Source of the DNA: Arenibacterium halophilum
GTDB taxonomy: Bacteria; Pseudomonadota; Alphaproteobacteria; Rhodobacterales; Rhodobacteraceae
DNA: 64,000 nt
Assembly: GCF_005938225.1 (NCBI RefSeq)
Contig: NZ_VCPC01000004.1
Coordinates: 62,001 to 126,000 of the forward strand
Direction of reading: 5' to 3'
Numbering within the stretch: the first letter of the stretch is position 1; every line of letters begins with the position of its first letter. Below the pieces are notes generated by a model that did not search any database, was not told the DNA's origin, and saw nothing but the letters and a program-made list of their open reading frames with translations. Made by a program: the position numbers and the translations under genes. Below, one piece after another: positions 28,855 through 38,054 of the stretch.

Positions 28855-29511
28855 ATGAGAGGCGGGCAAAGCACAGCGCCACGGGCGCATCCATGGCGCG
28901 GGATGATTCCCGTGCTGGCCGTGTTCATGGTGCTGCCCATCCTGACGGAACTGGCGCTGACGCTGGCCGACCTTGGCGTGATCGGCACACCGCGCCTGCG
29001 CGCCCGGGCCTATCAATACGGCGCCTTCTGGGCCGGTCTGCTGGACAACTGGCGGCCGAACTATGCCGCGCAGCCGCAAACGATGTTCGTGACCTATTCT
29101 TTCCTGCACGCCAACCTTTGGCACCTGACAGGGAACATGATCGCCTTTGTCGTGTTGCTGCAACTGCTGCGCAATCGGCTGTGGGGCTGGCGGTTCGTAC
29201 TGGTCTATGCCGGGTCGGCGGTGGGCGGCGCGCTGGGGTTCGCGCTTCTTGGCACGGCGCTGAACCCGATGGTCGGCTCGTCAGGCGCCCTTTTCGGGCT
29301 GGCAGGCGCGTGGAAATGGCTGGACTGGTCCGTTATCCCGGGACGCCGCTGCCGTACGCTGATCGCGGCGCGCGATATTGCCGTTCTGGCCGCGCTCAAC
29401 CTTGTAATGTGGCTGACCGAAGGCGGCGCCCTCGCGTGGGAGGCCCATCTTGGCGGTTTCGTGGCTGGCGCGGCACTCATGGCCGCGCTGCGCCGCGCCC
29501 CGGATCAGTAG
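28855..29511 (+). CDS. Rhomboid-family intramembrane serine protease
   Basis: This 218-residue protein has six predicted transmembrane helices. The catalytic dyad is Ser143 in GSSGALFG and His198 in AHLGGFVAG; the oxyanion-site pair His90 and Asn94 is seen in HANLWHLTGNM. It cleaves substrates within or near the membrane; the target is unknown. The start at 28855 is the first ATG, and the protein begins with about 15 cytosolic residues. It converges with the BY-kinase gene, overlapping it by seven bases. Rhomboids often lie near exopolysaccharide or sorting loci, but a functional link is not shown here. Confidence 0.92.
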   Translation: MRGGQSTAPRAHPWRGMIPVLAVFMVLPILTELALTLADLGVIGTPRLRARAYQYGAFWAGLLDNWRPNYAAQPQTMFVTYSFLHANLWHLTGNMIAFVVLLQLLRNRLWGWRFVLVYAGSAVGGALGFALLGTALNPMVGSSGALFGLAGAWKWLDWSVIPGRRCRTLIAARDIAVLAALNLVMWLTEGGALAWEAHLGGFVAGAALMAALRRAPDQ

Positions 29512-30365
29512 TATTCGCCTTCATAGCTGTGGGCGCCCGCGTTGTAGCGGCAGCGGTTCAGAACAATGCCCATCACATTCGTCAATTCTGACAACTGGCG
29601 CTCGGCCACGTCGATCCGGTCCATCGGAGTCACTTCGGCCGCCGCGACCAGAAGCGCGCAATCGGCGCTTTGCAGAACGCCATGGCTGTCGTCGCTGACC
29701 ATCAGCGGCGGCGTGTCAAAGAACATCAGATCGGGTTCGTAGTCCTGTTCGATCTGGTTCAAAATTTCGGCTGTGCGCGGCGACTGCAACAACTCGGCCG
29801 GGTTTTGCACACGGTTCCGGTTCAGCCCGTAAGCCACGTTGCCATCGTGGCAGAGCGCGTGATCAGCAAAGCTGGTTTCACCGCGCAGCACCTCGGCCAT
29901 GCCCGCCACCGGCTTGACGCCCAGTATCGGGCCCAGGCCAAAGCGGCGCAGATCGAAATCAAGAATGATGGTTCGCTTGTCGCGCATCCGGCCAAAGCTG
30001 AACCCAAGGTTCGCGGCCAAGGTAGATTTCCCTGCTCCGCTGTCGGACGAAACAATTGCAATGCGGCGCCACTTGTTCTTGCGGGCCTGCTGCAAAATCT
30101 TGGTACGCAGCATGTCGAACGGGATGGCCGCTTCGCCCGGTGTATATGCCATCAGGCGATTGCTGCGAACGGTCTTGCTGGTCACCTGAAGCGGGTTCAA
30201 CGCGGCCCAGCGCGCCGTGACATCGCCAGCCGGCGGAACGGCCTGGCGGGCCGCCGCCTGAGCGGCCGTCACCCCCCGGGGAGATTGCGCCGGCGACGTT
30301 GTGACACCGCCCGAGGCTTCACGCTCTTTGCGGGCCTTGCTGATGGCCTGTTGAAGACGGTCCAT
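29505..30365 (-). CDS. BY-type tyrosine kinase of exopolysaccharide export
   Basis: This 286-residue cytosolic bacterial tyrosine kinase has the Walker A variant SDSGAGKSTLAANLG, Walker A' TIILDFDLRRFG and Walker B LMFFDTPPLM. The C terminus ends with a short tyrosine cluster (YNAGAHSYEGEYY) as expected for autophosphorylation. It controls polymer length together with the Wzz-like membrane protein encoded just upstream (38-base gap), in the split CapA/CapB manner rather than a fused Wzc. The first 60 residues are low-complexity, probably a linker that contacts the membrane protein. Confidence 0.9.
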   Translation of the reverse strand: MDRLQQAISKARKEREASGGVTTSPAQSPRGVTAAQAAARQAVPPAGDVTARWAALNPLQVTSKTVRSNRLMAYTPGEAAIPFDMLRTKILQQARKNKWRRIAIVSSDSGAGKSTLAANLGFSFGRMRDKRTIILDFDLRRFGLGPILGVKPVAGMAEVLRGETSFADHALCHDGNVAYGLNRNRVQNPAELLQSPRTAEILNQIEQDYEPDLMFFDTPPLMVSDDSHGVLQSADCALLVAAAEVTPMDRIDVAERQLSELTNVMGIVLNRCRYNAGAHSYEGEYY

Positions 30366-30404
30366 GTCATGTCTCCGTTCTGATCGGGCGGGAATCGCCG
30401 GGCA

Positions 30405-31949
30405 TTACAGTCTGACCCCCAGTTTGTTCATGATTTTGTCCGCAAGAAGGTCAAGCGGAAGGTAATATTCGTGCACCGCCCACACGGCGATGGGCGCCCC
30501 GACCACCACGATAAGGATCGCGGCAAGACGCAGGCTGCGCTGCAATACGATCTCGCGCCGCGTCCGGGTGTAGGGAATCGCCGCCATCGGCCAGACTTCC
30601 AGCTTGCGGATGATGTCTTCGGGGCGGCGCGGTGTTCGATTCATGAATTCCAGCAATGCAATCAGCCCGAACCCAAGCAGCAAGCCGAACATCGACCCTG
30701 CGGCCGCGATCTTGACACGGTTCGGCTTCGTCGGCCTGCTGGGAACCGAGGGCTGTTCAATCACGGAAATCCGCTCGCCCCGCGACATGACCTCGATCCG
30801 CTCGCCGGTCGAGGCGGCCGCCAGCCGGTTCACGGCCAGATTGTAACGGCCCTGAAGATTCTCCGCTTCGCGTTCCAGTTCCGCAAGCATGATGGTATTG
30901 GCCGGCGTCTGGTCGATCGACTCGGACAGGGCCGCGATCCGTGCCTCGACAATCTCGGACTGGGATTCCAGCGATTGGATCCGAGTGTCGATTTCTGCCA
31001 GTTGCAGGTTCAGCTGCGGGTTGCCGGTTTCGGCCGCATCGTCACCCGATTGTGACGTCTCGGCTTCTTCGGCGACCTTGGCTTCCAATGACGCAACACG
31101 AGATTGCAGGATTTTCACCCGCGGGTTGACCTCTGAGTACAGGAGCAAAGCCGATTCAAGTTCTGCCCGGGCGTCAGCAAGGCTCTGTTGGCTGGGTGAC
31201 AGGGTTACACCCGGTCCGCTGCCGACTTTGGTTGCTTCGTTGAAGATATTGATCAGCTGCTGGCGCTGCGCCTTCAGCGTGAAAATCTCGCGCCCGGCGC
31301 TTTCCATCCGCTCTTGCAGGTCCGCCCGCTGGCTTTGACGGAAATCAAGGCTGTCGGGCAGAGCCGAGAGGTTTTCATTCTTGAACGCAAGGATCTTGGC
31401 GCTTTGTTCCTGCAACTGCTGTTCGAGGCGCTGCACTTCGGCTTCGAAGAATTCCAGAGTTTGCCCCGCGCGGCCCTGACGAATGTCGATATCGCTTTGC
31501 TGGATCAGCGAAAGGTATTCGTTCAGCACCTGCGCCGCCAACCGGCCGGTACGCGCCTCGAAGCTGATTGTCATCAGCGTGGCCTGATCCCGCCCCGCCT
31601 GCGACCGTATCCGGGTGCGCGCCTGCATCGCCTCGACGATCTCATCAGGCGTCATGCTGGATTGATCCTGAAGCACGTTCAGACGGTTCGCGATGGCAAG
31701 AATGTTGGGCCGTGTCATCAGACGTTGTTCGATGATCTGCAGCCGCTCCAGACCCGACACGCGCACCGTGCTTGGCGCCAGCTCGTCAGGAATCTGCGAT
31801 GCCTCGACGATCAACCGGGTCTGCGACACATACGCTGGCGGCAGCGAAAACGCCGCGATCACCGACACCGCCGACACCACGACGGCAATCAGAAGAAACC
31901 AATGCAAGCGACGCAGGAACAGTCGCAGGTAGAATAGAACCTCGGTCAT
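30405..31949 (-). CDS. Wzz/GNVR-type polysaccharide chain-length protein
   Basis: This 514-residue inner-membrane protein has two transmembrane helices, near residues 17-38 and about 465-490, around a long periplasmic coiled-coil region (about 175-350) with many heptad-like Leu and Gln. The Wzz N-terminal domain reads YVSQTRLIVEASQIPDE. A GNVR-type segment precedes the second helix (NRLAAASTGERIEVMSRGER, then QPSVPSRPTKPN). It sets the chain length of exported polysaccharide and activates the BY-kinase. Its start overlaps the stop of the ATPase gene (ATGA). Confidence 0.9.
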   Translation of the reverse strand: MTEVLFYLRLFLRRLHWFLLIAVVVSAVSVIAAFSLPPAYVSQTRLIVEASQIPDELAPSTVRVSGLERLQIIEQRLMTRPNILAIANRLNVLQDQSSMTPDEIVEAMQARTRIRSQAGRDQATLMTISFEARTGRLAAQVLNEYLSLIQQSDIDIRQGRAGQTLEFFEAEVQRLEQQLQEQSAKILAFKNENLSALPDSLDFRQSQRADLQERMESAGREIFTLKAQRQQLINIFNEATKVGSGPGVTLSPSQQSLADARAELESALLLYSEVNPRVKILQSRVASLEAKVAEEAETSQSGDDAAETGNPQLNLQLAEIDTRIQSLESQSEIVEARIAALSESIDQTPANTIMLAELEREAENLQGRYNLAVNRLAAASTGERIEVMSRGERISVIEQPSVPSRPTKPNRVKIAAAGSMFGLLLGFGLIALLEFMNRTPRRPEDIIRKLEVWPMAAIPYTRTRREIVLQRSLRLAAILIVVVGAPIAVWAVHEYYLPLDLLADKIMNKLGVRL

Positions 31950-32797
31950 CGGCTCTGAGCCTCCTCTTGGTCGCCTTGCGCCCAGAAAAACGTACCGTCA
32001 TCCAGCACCGACTGAATGCTTTTGCGCTGAACTTCGCGTTCGTCGTCTGTCCAGCTGTATAAAAGGCCGAAATCGCACAGCTGATTCACAAGGCGCGGAA
32101 CGCCGCCGGTCGCCTTGTGGATCAGCGTCGTCGCCTCTGTTGTAAACTCATGGCCAGTGCCACCTGCCTGTTTCATCCGGTGTGCGATATAGGCATGCGT
32201 GGCTTCGCGATCCATCCGGTTCAGGTGAAAGCTGGCTGCGACCCGCTGGGCCAGCTGGTTCATCCGGGGGTCGCGGATAATGTCACGCAACTCTGGCTGG
32301 CCGACCAGGATCAACTGGATCAGCTCGTCCTTGTTGGCGTTGATGTTGGTCAGCATCCGCAGCTCTTCCAGGCCTTCGAGCGACACGTTCTGCGCCTCGT
32401 CGAACACAAGGATCACGCGGCGGCCCTGAGCGTATTCGGACACCAGAAAATCCTGCAAACGCTGAAAATTCTGGACATAGGTCGCGCCCTGCTCGAACGG
32501 AACGTCCAACGCGTTCAGCACCCATTGCAGGATTTCGCCCCGATTGCCCTGCGCATTTGAGATCAGCCCCACGGTCACCGTCGGGTCGATCTGCGCCAGC
32601 AACTTCTGCAAAAGCGTTGTCTTGCCTGCCCCGATCTCTCCGGTCAGAACCGTGATCGGTGCGCGCGACATGATGCCGTACTCCAGCACCGCGTATCCCT
32701 TGCGATGCTGTTCGGACCAATACAGGAAATCCGGGTCTGGCAGCAGCGTGAAAGGCCGCTGCGTCAGGCCGAAATGGTTCAGGTAGAATTCGTTCAC
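31946..32797 (-). CDS. ExeA-like AAA ATPase of the exopolysaccharide cluster
   Basis: This 283-residue ATPase opens with FGLTQRPFTLLPDPDFLYWS, typical of the ATPase encoded in exosortase/XrtA-type exopolysaccharide loci and similar to ExeA. Walker A is GEIGAGKTTLLQK and Walker B is VILVFDEAQNV; LILVGQPELRDI and LAQRVAASFHL follow in the usual order. It is cytosolic, without a peptidoglycan-binding extension. The start is taken at a GTG (32797) just before NEFYLNHFGL; another GTG at 32803 is possible. It is the first gene of a three-gene minus-strand operon with the chain-length protein and kinase. Confidence 0.85.
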   Translation of the reverse strand: MNEFYLNHFGLTQRPFTLLPDPDFLYWSEQHRKGYAVLEYGIMSRAPITVLTGEIGAGKTTLLQKLLAQIDPTVTVGLISNAQGNRGEILQWVLNALDVPFEQGATYVQNFQRLQDFLVSEYAQGRRVILVFDEAQNVSLEGLEELRMLTNINANKDELIQLILVGQPELRDIIRDPRMNQLAQRVAASFHLNRMDREATHAYIAHRMKQAGGTGHEFTTEATTLIHKATGGVPRLVNQLCDFGLLYSWTDDEREVQRKSIQSVLDDGTFFWAQGDQEEAQSR

Positions 32798-33428
32798 TGC
32801 CACACTTTTCTTGTTCCCGGGCCCGCCTGCCCGGCGGCCAAAATCGCATCCGTAAGCACGTTCATTGCCGGGCCCCCGACCTGCCAGCCGCACCGTTTAA
32901 CATACACATGCCGCACAAAACCTTATCGCGGCACAATCTTTCACCCGGGCAATACACCTGCCCGGCCTCCGTATCGAGAGTTACAATCCGCGATACGCTT
33001 AGAAATTCCAAGGTGTTCCCTCTGCACCACGCGATGTTTCAGGAACTTGTGACCGCCAGGGTTGAACGGCACCGATGTTAATCTTTCATGGAACCGCTTC
33101 GACATTCGCTGCGTTAACAGTCGGATGCAAATGACACGGGGGCGAGTCATGATGACCAACACGGGCAACTCTATCTTTGCCTGCGCAATGCGCCAAAAAG
33201 ATGTCTTTGTAGACAAATCCTCAACAATAGGCATATCAAGGCGTTACAATGGCCAATTAGCATAGAAATATAGTAGAATCGGTTGCCAAGAATCGTTTAT
33301 TGAGCCACCTTTCGAGGCGTTAGATGCCTGAAGATGGCCGGAATGTGGCGGCAAGTGTGATTTTGGGTTCCAGATGACAGGTGTGGCGGAACACGTTGTT
33401 TCGCATCCTCAAGTAGCCAGTGAGTAGT
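32798..33428. promoter_or_regulatory. Long AT-richer divergent regulatory region of the exopolysaccharide cluster
   Basis: About 630 bases lie between the divergent ATPase and sugar transferase genes. I see no convincing gene here. The base composition is clearly more AT-rich than its surroundings, especially 33150-33320. Two similar boxes, AAGGCGTTACAATGGCC (33238-33254) and GAGGCGTTAGATGCC (33315-33329), repeat the core GGCGTTA about 76 bases apart. A regulator-binding role is inferred, and the region may also contain a long leader. Confidence 0.4.
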
Positions 33429-34118
33429 ATGACCATACAGATTAATGATTTGGATCGCCGTGAGGCCGCCCCTGTAGTCGGGCGCTTCACCGTACCAACC
33501 GAAGAACGTACACAGCTATACCGCAACGCGGGCAAACGATCGCTGGATATCGCCCTGGTGCTGCTATCCGCCCCGATCGTCCTACCCGTGATCCTGATGC
33601 TTGCCGCACTGGTCGCGCTTGACGGACACAACCCGTTCTACCTACAAAATCGCGTTGGCAAGAATGGCCGCGTCTTCAAAATCTTCAAACTACGCAGCAT
33701 GGTCCCGAACGCGAAAGCGTCTTTGAAGGACATCCTGGCCAAGAACAGCGAGGCGCGCGCCGAATGGGAAGCCAACCAGAAGCTGCGCCACGATCCCCGG
33801 ATCACCCGACTAGGTCGCATCATCCGCAATACCTCGCTTGACGAACTTCCCCAGCTGCTGAACGTCCTGAAGGGCGACATGTCGCTGATCGGGCCTCGCC
33901 CGATGATGATCGAACAGATCCCCCTGTACCCTGACAACTGCTACTATGCGATGCGCCCCGGCATTTCCGGCCTGTGGCAGGTGACCGATCGCAATGCCAG
34001 CACCTTTGCCGAACGCGCAACATATGATGCAGAATACCACCGCCGGTTGTCGCTGTGGCTGGACATCACGATTTTGGCGCGTACCTTTGGCGTCGTAATG
34101 CGCGGAACTGGCTGCTGA
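33429..34118 (+). CDS. Undecaprenyl-phosphate sugar phosphotransferase (initiating)
   Basis: This 229-residue enzyme transfers a sugar-1-phosphate to undecaprenyl phosphate and starts the repeat unit. It has one membrane hairpin (about 38-60: LDIALVLLSAPIVLPVILML), then RVGKNGRVFKIFKLRSM, DELPQLLNVLKGDMSLIGP and RPGISGLWQV. It lacks the large N-terminal membrane domain of WbaP types, so it is ExoY/PglC-like in size. The ATG at 33429 is chosen; a GTG three codons earlier is possible. It begins the plus-strand arm of the exopolysaccharide cluster. The identity of the sugar is not deducible. Confidence 0.92.
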   Translation: MTIQINDLDRREAAPVVGRFTVPTEERTQLYRNAGKRSLDIALVLLSAPIVLPVILMLAALVALDGHNPFYLQNRVGKNGRVFKIFKLRSMVPNAKASLKDILAKNSEARAEWEANQKLRHDPRITRLGRIIRNTSLDELPQLLNVLKGDMSLIGPRPMMIEQIPLYPDNCYYAMRPGISGLWQVTDRNASTFAERATYDAEYHRRLSLWLDITILARTFGVVMRGTGC

Positions 34119-34167
34119 CACCTGACTGTCGGCCGCCTTTTACTGCCCGAAACGAAGGTGAAAACTC

Positions 34168-36714
34168 GTGTTTGTATCACGGACCATCGGCCAGTCGCTG
34201 GCCAAGGTGCTCAATTCCAGTGCGCTGACCCTCTCTATGCTGTTGCTTGTCCTGTTGCTGGCAGCCTGTGATTCGTCCGAGGAACGCGCAGAAGAACATT
34301 ATGAATCCGGCCTTGCATTGATGGAAGAGGGCGACCTTGATCGCGCCCTCATCGAATTTCGCAACGTTCTTCAGCTGAACGAAAATCACAAGGATGCCCG
34401 GCTGACCTATGCCCGCATCCAACGCGAACGCGGCGATATCCGCGATTCCTACGGTCAGTTCCTGCGGGTCGCCGAACAGTATCCCGACGAACTTGAACCA
34501 CGCCTGGCGCTGGCTGAAATGGCGCTTGATACACAGAACCTGCCCGAGCTTGAGCGGCATTCCAAGGCAGCCGTCGATCTGGCGCCTGACAACGCCAAGG
34601 CCCAGTCCCTGTATAACACCGTCGTGTATTACAACGCCGTGCAGGGCCGCGACGATGATGCACGCACCAAGGCAGTTGAAGCCGCGATCACGCTGGTCAG
34701 CTCGAACCCCGAATTTTCCGGCTCACGCAAGGTCATGATCGACGACCTGGTGCGCCAGCAGAAGTGGGAAGAAGCGCTGGCCGCCATCGACGCCGCGCTC
34801 GAGCAAACCCCGAATGACGAAAGCCTCTACCAGCTGCGCCTTGGCCTATTGAGCCAGTTGGGCGATATGTCTGAAATCGGCACCCAGCTGCGGGCAATGG
34901 TCGAGCGTTTCCCCGACAACGAAGCGAACCGCCAGATGTTGGTGGCCTTTCTGGTCAACCAAGGCGACCTGGACGCAGCCGAGGATCAGCTGCGCAGCGA
35001 AGCCGAAGCATCGGACGATGTCGAGAAAAGCCGCCGGCTTGTGGCCTTCATCCTGCAATATCGCGACCGTGACGCCGCGATTGCCGAGCTGAACCGCATC
35101 ATCGAAGCCGACCGCCTGTCGCCCGTGGTTTTCAAATCGACCTTGGCGCAGCTTCAGTTCGAGAACGGCGACGAACAGGAAGCCATCGACGCGCTCGAGG
35201 CTCTGACCGCCGAGGCCGAACGGTCGGGTGACGTGCGCGAAGCCGAGATCGACCTTGCGCGGATGTACTTCCGCCAAAACAACGCTGTCGAAGCGCGCCG
35301 TCTTGTCGAAAAGGTTCTGGCCGAAGATCCGTCGAACCCTGCGGCGGCCAAGCTCAAGGCAGCATGGCTGATCGAAGACGACGAAACCGACGATGCCATC
35401 GTTCTGCTGCGCGACTCGCTGGCGAAATCGCCGCGCGACGCCGGGCTGCTGACGCTTCTGGCCCTTGCCCACGAACGCCAGGGCAACCGTCAGCTGATGG
35501 CCGAGAACCTGTCGCTGGCCGTCGAAGCCTCGAACCAGGCGCCGGCAGAATCGCTGCGCTATGCGCAGTACCTTGTCCGCGAAAATCAGGACATCGTTGC
35601 CGAGGGTGTTCTGATCGACGCACTGCGCCGCGACTCGGGCAATATCGACCTGCTGTCTGCCTTGGGCAAAGTCTACATCAAGATGGAAAACTGGTCTCAG
35701 GCCAACGGTGTCGTGAACCGTCTGGAAGAGATCGGGACAGAAACCGCCACCGCCGTGTCGATGGGCCTTCAGGCTCAGGCGCTGGCCGCGCAAGACCGGG
35801 GCGAAGAACTGTCGTCGCTGCTGGAGGATGTCGCAAACAATCCCGACACCCAGAAAGGCGGCCAGATCGCCCTGTTCCAACGGACGCTTGCCGAAGATGG
35901 CAGTGAAGCGGCTTTGGAATACCTCGAAACGCTGATCGCTGACGCACCCGAAGACGGCGATTTCCTGTTCCTCAAGGCCGGTCTGCTGGTGCTGTCTGAA
36001 CAGACGGACGAGGCAAAGACCATCTACACCTCTTTGCTGGAACGGTTCCCCAACAGCAGCCGCGTATGGATGAGCCTGTATCGTCTGGCGCTTCTGTCAG
36101 GTGACGGAGCAGAGGCAGACAAGGTGCTTGCAGACGGGCTGGAGCAAATCCCGAATGACTCGCAGTTGCTGTTTGCCCAGGCCGAACGGCTGCAGGTGAA
36201 CGAAGACTACGAAGGCGCGATCTCTGTTTATGAAAAGCTCTACGAACAGAACAGCAGCGCGATTGTTGTTGCAAACAACCTCGCCAGCTTGCTTGCCGAT
36301 CACCGCGATGACGAAGCGAGCCTGAGACGCGCGTATGAAGTGGCGCGCCGGATGCGCGACACCAATATTCCCGCGCTGCAGGACACCTACGGCTGGATCG
36401 CGTACCGCATGGGCAACTACGAAGAGTCGGTGCCCTATCTGGAAGCCGCGGCAGAGGGGCTGGCCGAAGATGCCCGCGTTCAGTTCCATTATGGCGCGGC
36501 TCTGGCGGCGGCAGGTCAATCCGAGGCGGCCATCGAACAGCTGACCAAGGCGAAGTCCATGATCGACAGCAGCAATCCGCCCGAATATATCGCGGCACTG
36601 GATGCGGCCATGGAACAGGCAACGACGCCGGCAACCCCCGAGCAAGCGCCCGCGGAAACGCAGCCCGAGACGTCTCCGGACACCCCAACCGAACCGGCGC
36701 CTGCCTCGGAATAA
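34168..36714 (+). CDS. TPR-repeat lipoprotein of exopolysaccharide export (PrsT-like)
   Basis: The 848-residue protein has a lipoprotein signal with lipobox LLAAC (Cys at about residue 34), followed by TPR units through almost its whole length (for example AEEHYESGLALMEEGDLDRA and ALIEFRNVLQLNENHKDA). The end is a Pro/Thr/Glu-rich tail. Size and layout match the PrsT-type TPR lipoproteins found in exosortase-linked polysaccharide loci, thought to scaffold export across the periplasm. The start is a GTG at 34168 with GAAGG upstream. The two residues after Cys are Asp and Ser; Asp at +2 would favour inner-membrane retention by the enterobacterial rule. A terminator follows. Confidence 0.85.
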   Translation: MFVSRTIGQSLAKVLNSSALTLSMLLLVLLLAACDSSEERAEEHYESGLALMEEGDLDRALIEFRNVLQLNENHKDARLTYARIQRERGDIRDSYGQFLRVAEQYPDELEPRLALAEMALDTQNLPELERHSKAAVDLAPDNAKAQSLYNTVVYYNAVQGRDDDARTKAVEAAITLVSSNPEFSGSRKVMIDDLVRQQKWEEALAAIDAALEQTPNDESLYQLRLGLLSQLGDMSEIGTQLRAMVERFPDNEANRQMLVAFLVNQGDLDAAEDQLRSEAEASDDVEKSRRLVAFILQYRDRDAAIAELNRIIEADRLSPVVFKSTLAQLQFENGDEQEAIDALEALTAEAERSGDVREAEIDLARMYFRQNNAVEARRLVEKVLAEDPSNPAAAKLKAAWLIEDDETDDAIVLLRDSLAKSPRDAGLLTLLALAHERQGNRQLMAENLSLAVEASNQAPAESLRYAQYLVRENQDIVAEGVLIDALRRDSGNIDLLSALGKVYIKMENWSQANGVVNRLEEIGTETATAVSMGLQAQALAAQDRGEELSSLLEDVANNPDTQKGGQIALFQRTLAEDGSEAALEYLETLIADAPEDGDFLFLKAGLLVLSEQTDEAKTIYTSLLERFPNSSRVWMSLYRLALLSGDGAEADKVLADGLEQIPNDSQLLFAQAERLQVNEDYEGAISVYEKLYEQNSSAIVVANNLASLLADHRDDEASLRRAYEVARRMRDTNIPALQDTYGWIAYRMGNYEESVPYLEAAAEGLAEDARVQFHYGAALAAAGQSEAAIEQLTKAKSMIDSSNPPEYIAALDAAMEQATTPATPEQAPAETQPETSPDTPTEPAPASE

Positions 36715-36745
36715 CACGGCCGTCGTCAGGTCAGACCATAAATCA

Positions 36746-36773
36746 CGCCGGCCCATCGGGCCGGTGTTTTTTT
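36746..36773 (+). terminator. Intrinsic terminator after the TPR lipoprotein gene
   Basis: A strong 7-bp stem CCGGCCC/GGGCCGG with a 3-base loop is followed by TG and seven T residues. It ends the plus-strand transcript of the sugar transferase and TPR lipoprotein genes. Confidence 0.92.
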
Positions 36774-36872
36774 ATGGGTTTGGCACCAGCAGTTTAGGTC
36801 TTCCCATCGTGTGCGCCGGGACGAATGCGCGGGCGCAGCACAACACGGCGACCGGCTTGATCCCCAGCCCAA

Positions 36873-36910
36873 GAAACAAAAAGCCCGCGTGTCCGTGGCG
36901 GACAGCGGGC
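36873..36910 (-). terminator. Intrinsic terminator after the small membrane protein gene
   Basis: On the minus strand a GC-rich stem (GCCCGCTGTCC paired with GGACACGCGGGC, one-base imperfection) is followed by TTTTTGTTTC. It lies 26 bases after the stop of the gene at 36936-37136. Confidence 0.88.
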
Positions 36911-36935
36911 CGGTCGATCAATTTGGTAGAGCGGC

Positions 36936-37136
36936 TTAGCCGTGGCGCGGCTGGGCTCCAAAGGTATCAGCGGCAAAGGACAGAGCCATCTGCAGCAAGA
37001 CGACACCCATTACGGTGGCGGCGCCAACACCAGCGTAGACCATCAGCGCATAAAGGATACCGGCCCCCGAGATAACGCAGGCTGCAGCGCTGACGGCGCC
37101 AATGATCATTCCGAGTATCACAAATCCAAGAGCCAC
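36936..37136 (-). CDS. Small two-helix membrane protein
   Basis: This 66-residue protein is made of two hydrophobic segments, LGFVILGMIIGAVSAAACVI and LYALMVYAGVGAATVMGVVL, separated by a Gly/Ser turn, with a short polar C terminus. I do not recognise a family. A GTG start at 37136 is chosen because GGAA lies upstream and the first helix begins there. A strong intrinsic terminator directly after the stop supports a real, separately transcribed gene. It lies inside the exopolysaccharide cluster, divergent from the Wza-like gene, so a role in export is possible but only by position. Confidence 0.6.
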   Translation of the reverse strand: MALGFVILGMIIGAVSAAACVISGAGILYALMVYAGVGAATVMGVVLLQMALSFAADTFGAQPRHG

Positions 37137-37416
37137 GATGCTATTCCGTTCTTCTGTGTCTGTTCCGACTTTCCGGGGGAAAAGGGGCGTGAATGTGACC
37201 GGAATCGTGTCTCTGCCGGGCAATATGGCCGAAATGAGGGCGCTGATCACTGGGTGGCGCCAATCCGGTCCGCCGCCGCGTGACTGTTGCCCGCGCGGCA
37301 CGTCCGCCACGCACCGGGCGGCTGAAATGCGCCCTGAATCAGTAATCTCTTTAGAATTCGAGCCCCAAGGGTTAAAGATTGATCAAAATAGAACACTGTA
37401 CGTTAGAGAATCCGCC

Positions 37417-38028
37417 ATGATGACCATGTCCCGAGTATTTGCCGCCCTTCTATTCGCCCTGATCGGTGGCAGCGCCCTGGCGCAGGACGACTACAGAATC
37501 AAGCCGGGCGACGTTGTACGGATCGAGGTGCTGGAAGACAGCTCGCTCAACCGCGAGTCGCTGGTGCTGCCCGATGGCCGCGTGACCGTTCCGCTGGCCG
37601 GTACCGTCTCTGTTGGCGGCCGCAGCGTCGATCAGGTGCGCCAGGACGTGACCGGAAAGCTGGCACCGAATTTCGCCTCCGAACCCAACGTGATCGTCTC
37701 GCTCGTTCAGCTTGGCGAACCCGCCCCGACGGTGGCCTCGGGCGTTTCCAGCCGGATGCCGATCTATCTGATGGGCGAAGTCAACACGCCCGGAATGATC
37801 GAGGTGAAGCGCGGCACAACTCTGTTGCAGGCGCTCGCGCAGGCTGGCGGCTTCAACCGTTTTGCCGCGGTCAAGCGGGTGCAGCTGCGCCGGGTCGGCA
37901 ACGATGGCGTACAGAAAGTCTATCAGTTCAACTACAATGACGTGCTGAACGGCAAAAACAGCATTGGCGCCACCAAGCTTGCAAAAGGCGACGTGATCGT
38001 AGTACCGGCAAGAAAACTCTTCGAATAA
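37417..38028 (+). CDS. Wza-like polysaccharide export protein
   Basis: This 203-residue periplasmic protein has a signal peptide (SRVFAALLFALIGGSALAQ) and a Poly_export domain starting DDYRIKPGDVVRIEVLEDSS, followed by one SLBB-like domain (YLMGEVNTPGMIEVKRGTTL). Classical Wza is a lipoprotein of about 380 residues with a C-terminal membrane helix. This short version lacks the lipobox Cys and the helix, resembling the export proteins of exosortase-type loci that work with a separate outer-membrane barrel. That partner is probably the protein encoded 26 bases downstream. The ATG at 37417 gives the best signal peptide. Confidence 0.88.
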   Translation: MMTMSRVFAALLFALIGGSALAQDDYRIKPGDVVRIEVLEDSSLNRESLVLPDGRVTVPLAGTVSVGGRSVDQVRQDVTGKLAPNFASEPNVIVSLVQLGEPAPTVASGVSSRMPIYLMGEVNTPGMIEVKRGTTLLQALAQAGGFNRFAAVKRVQLRRVGNDGVQKVYQFNYNDVLNGKNSIGATKLAKGDVIVVPARKLFE

Positions 38029-38054
38029 CAAGAATCCGGAAACCGGAGGCAGCA

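Noticed and set aside
33062-33265. A 67-codon plus-strand ORF in the long exopolysaccharide regulatory region
   Set aside because: There is no ribosome-binding site, hydrophobic segment or motif. The AT-rich composition and promoter context argue for regulatory DNA.
36774-36872. A short gene or small RNA between the two terminators
   Set aside because: No ORF with a credible start and no promoter-hairpin arrangement could be made out; it looks like plain spacer.
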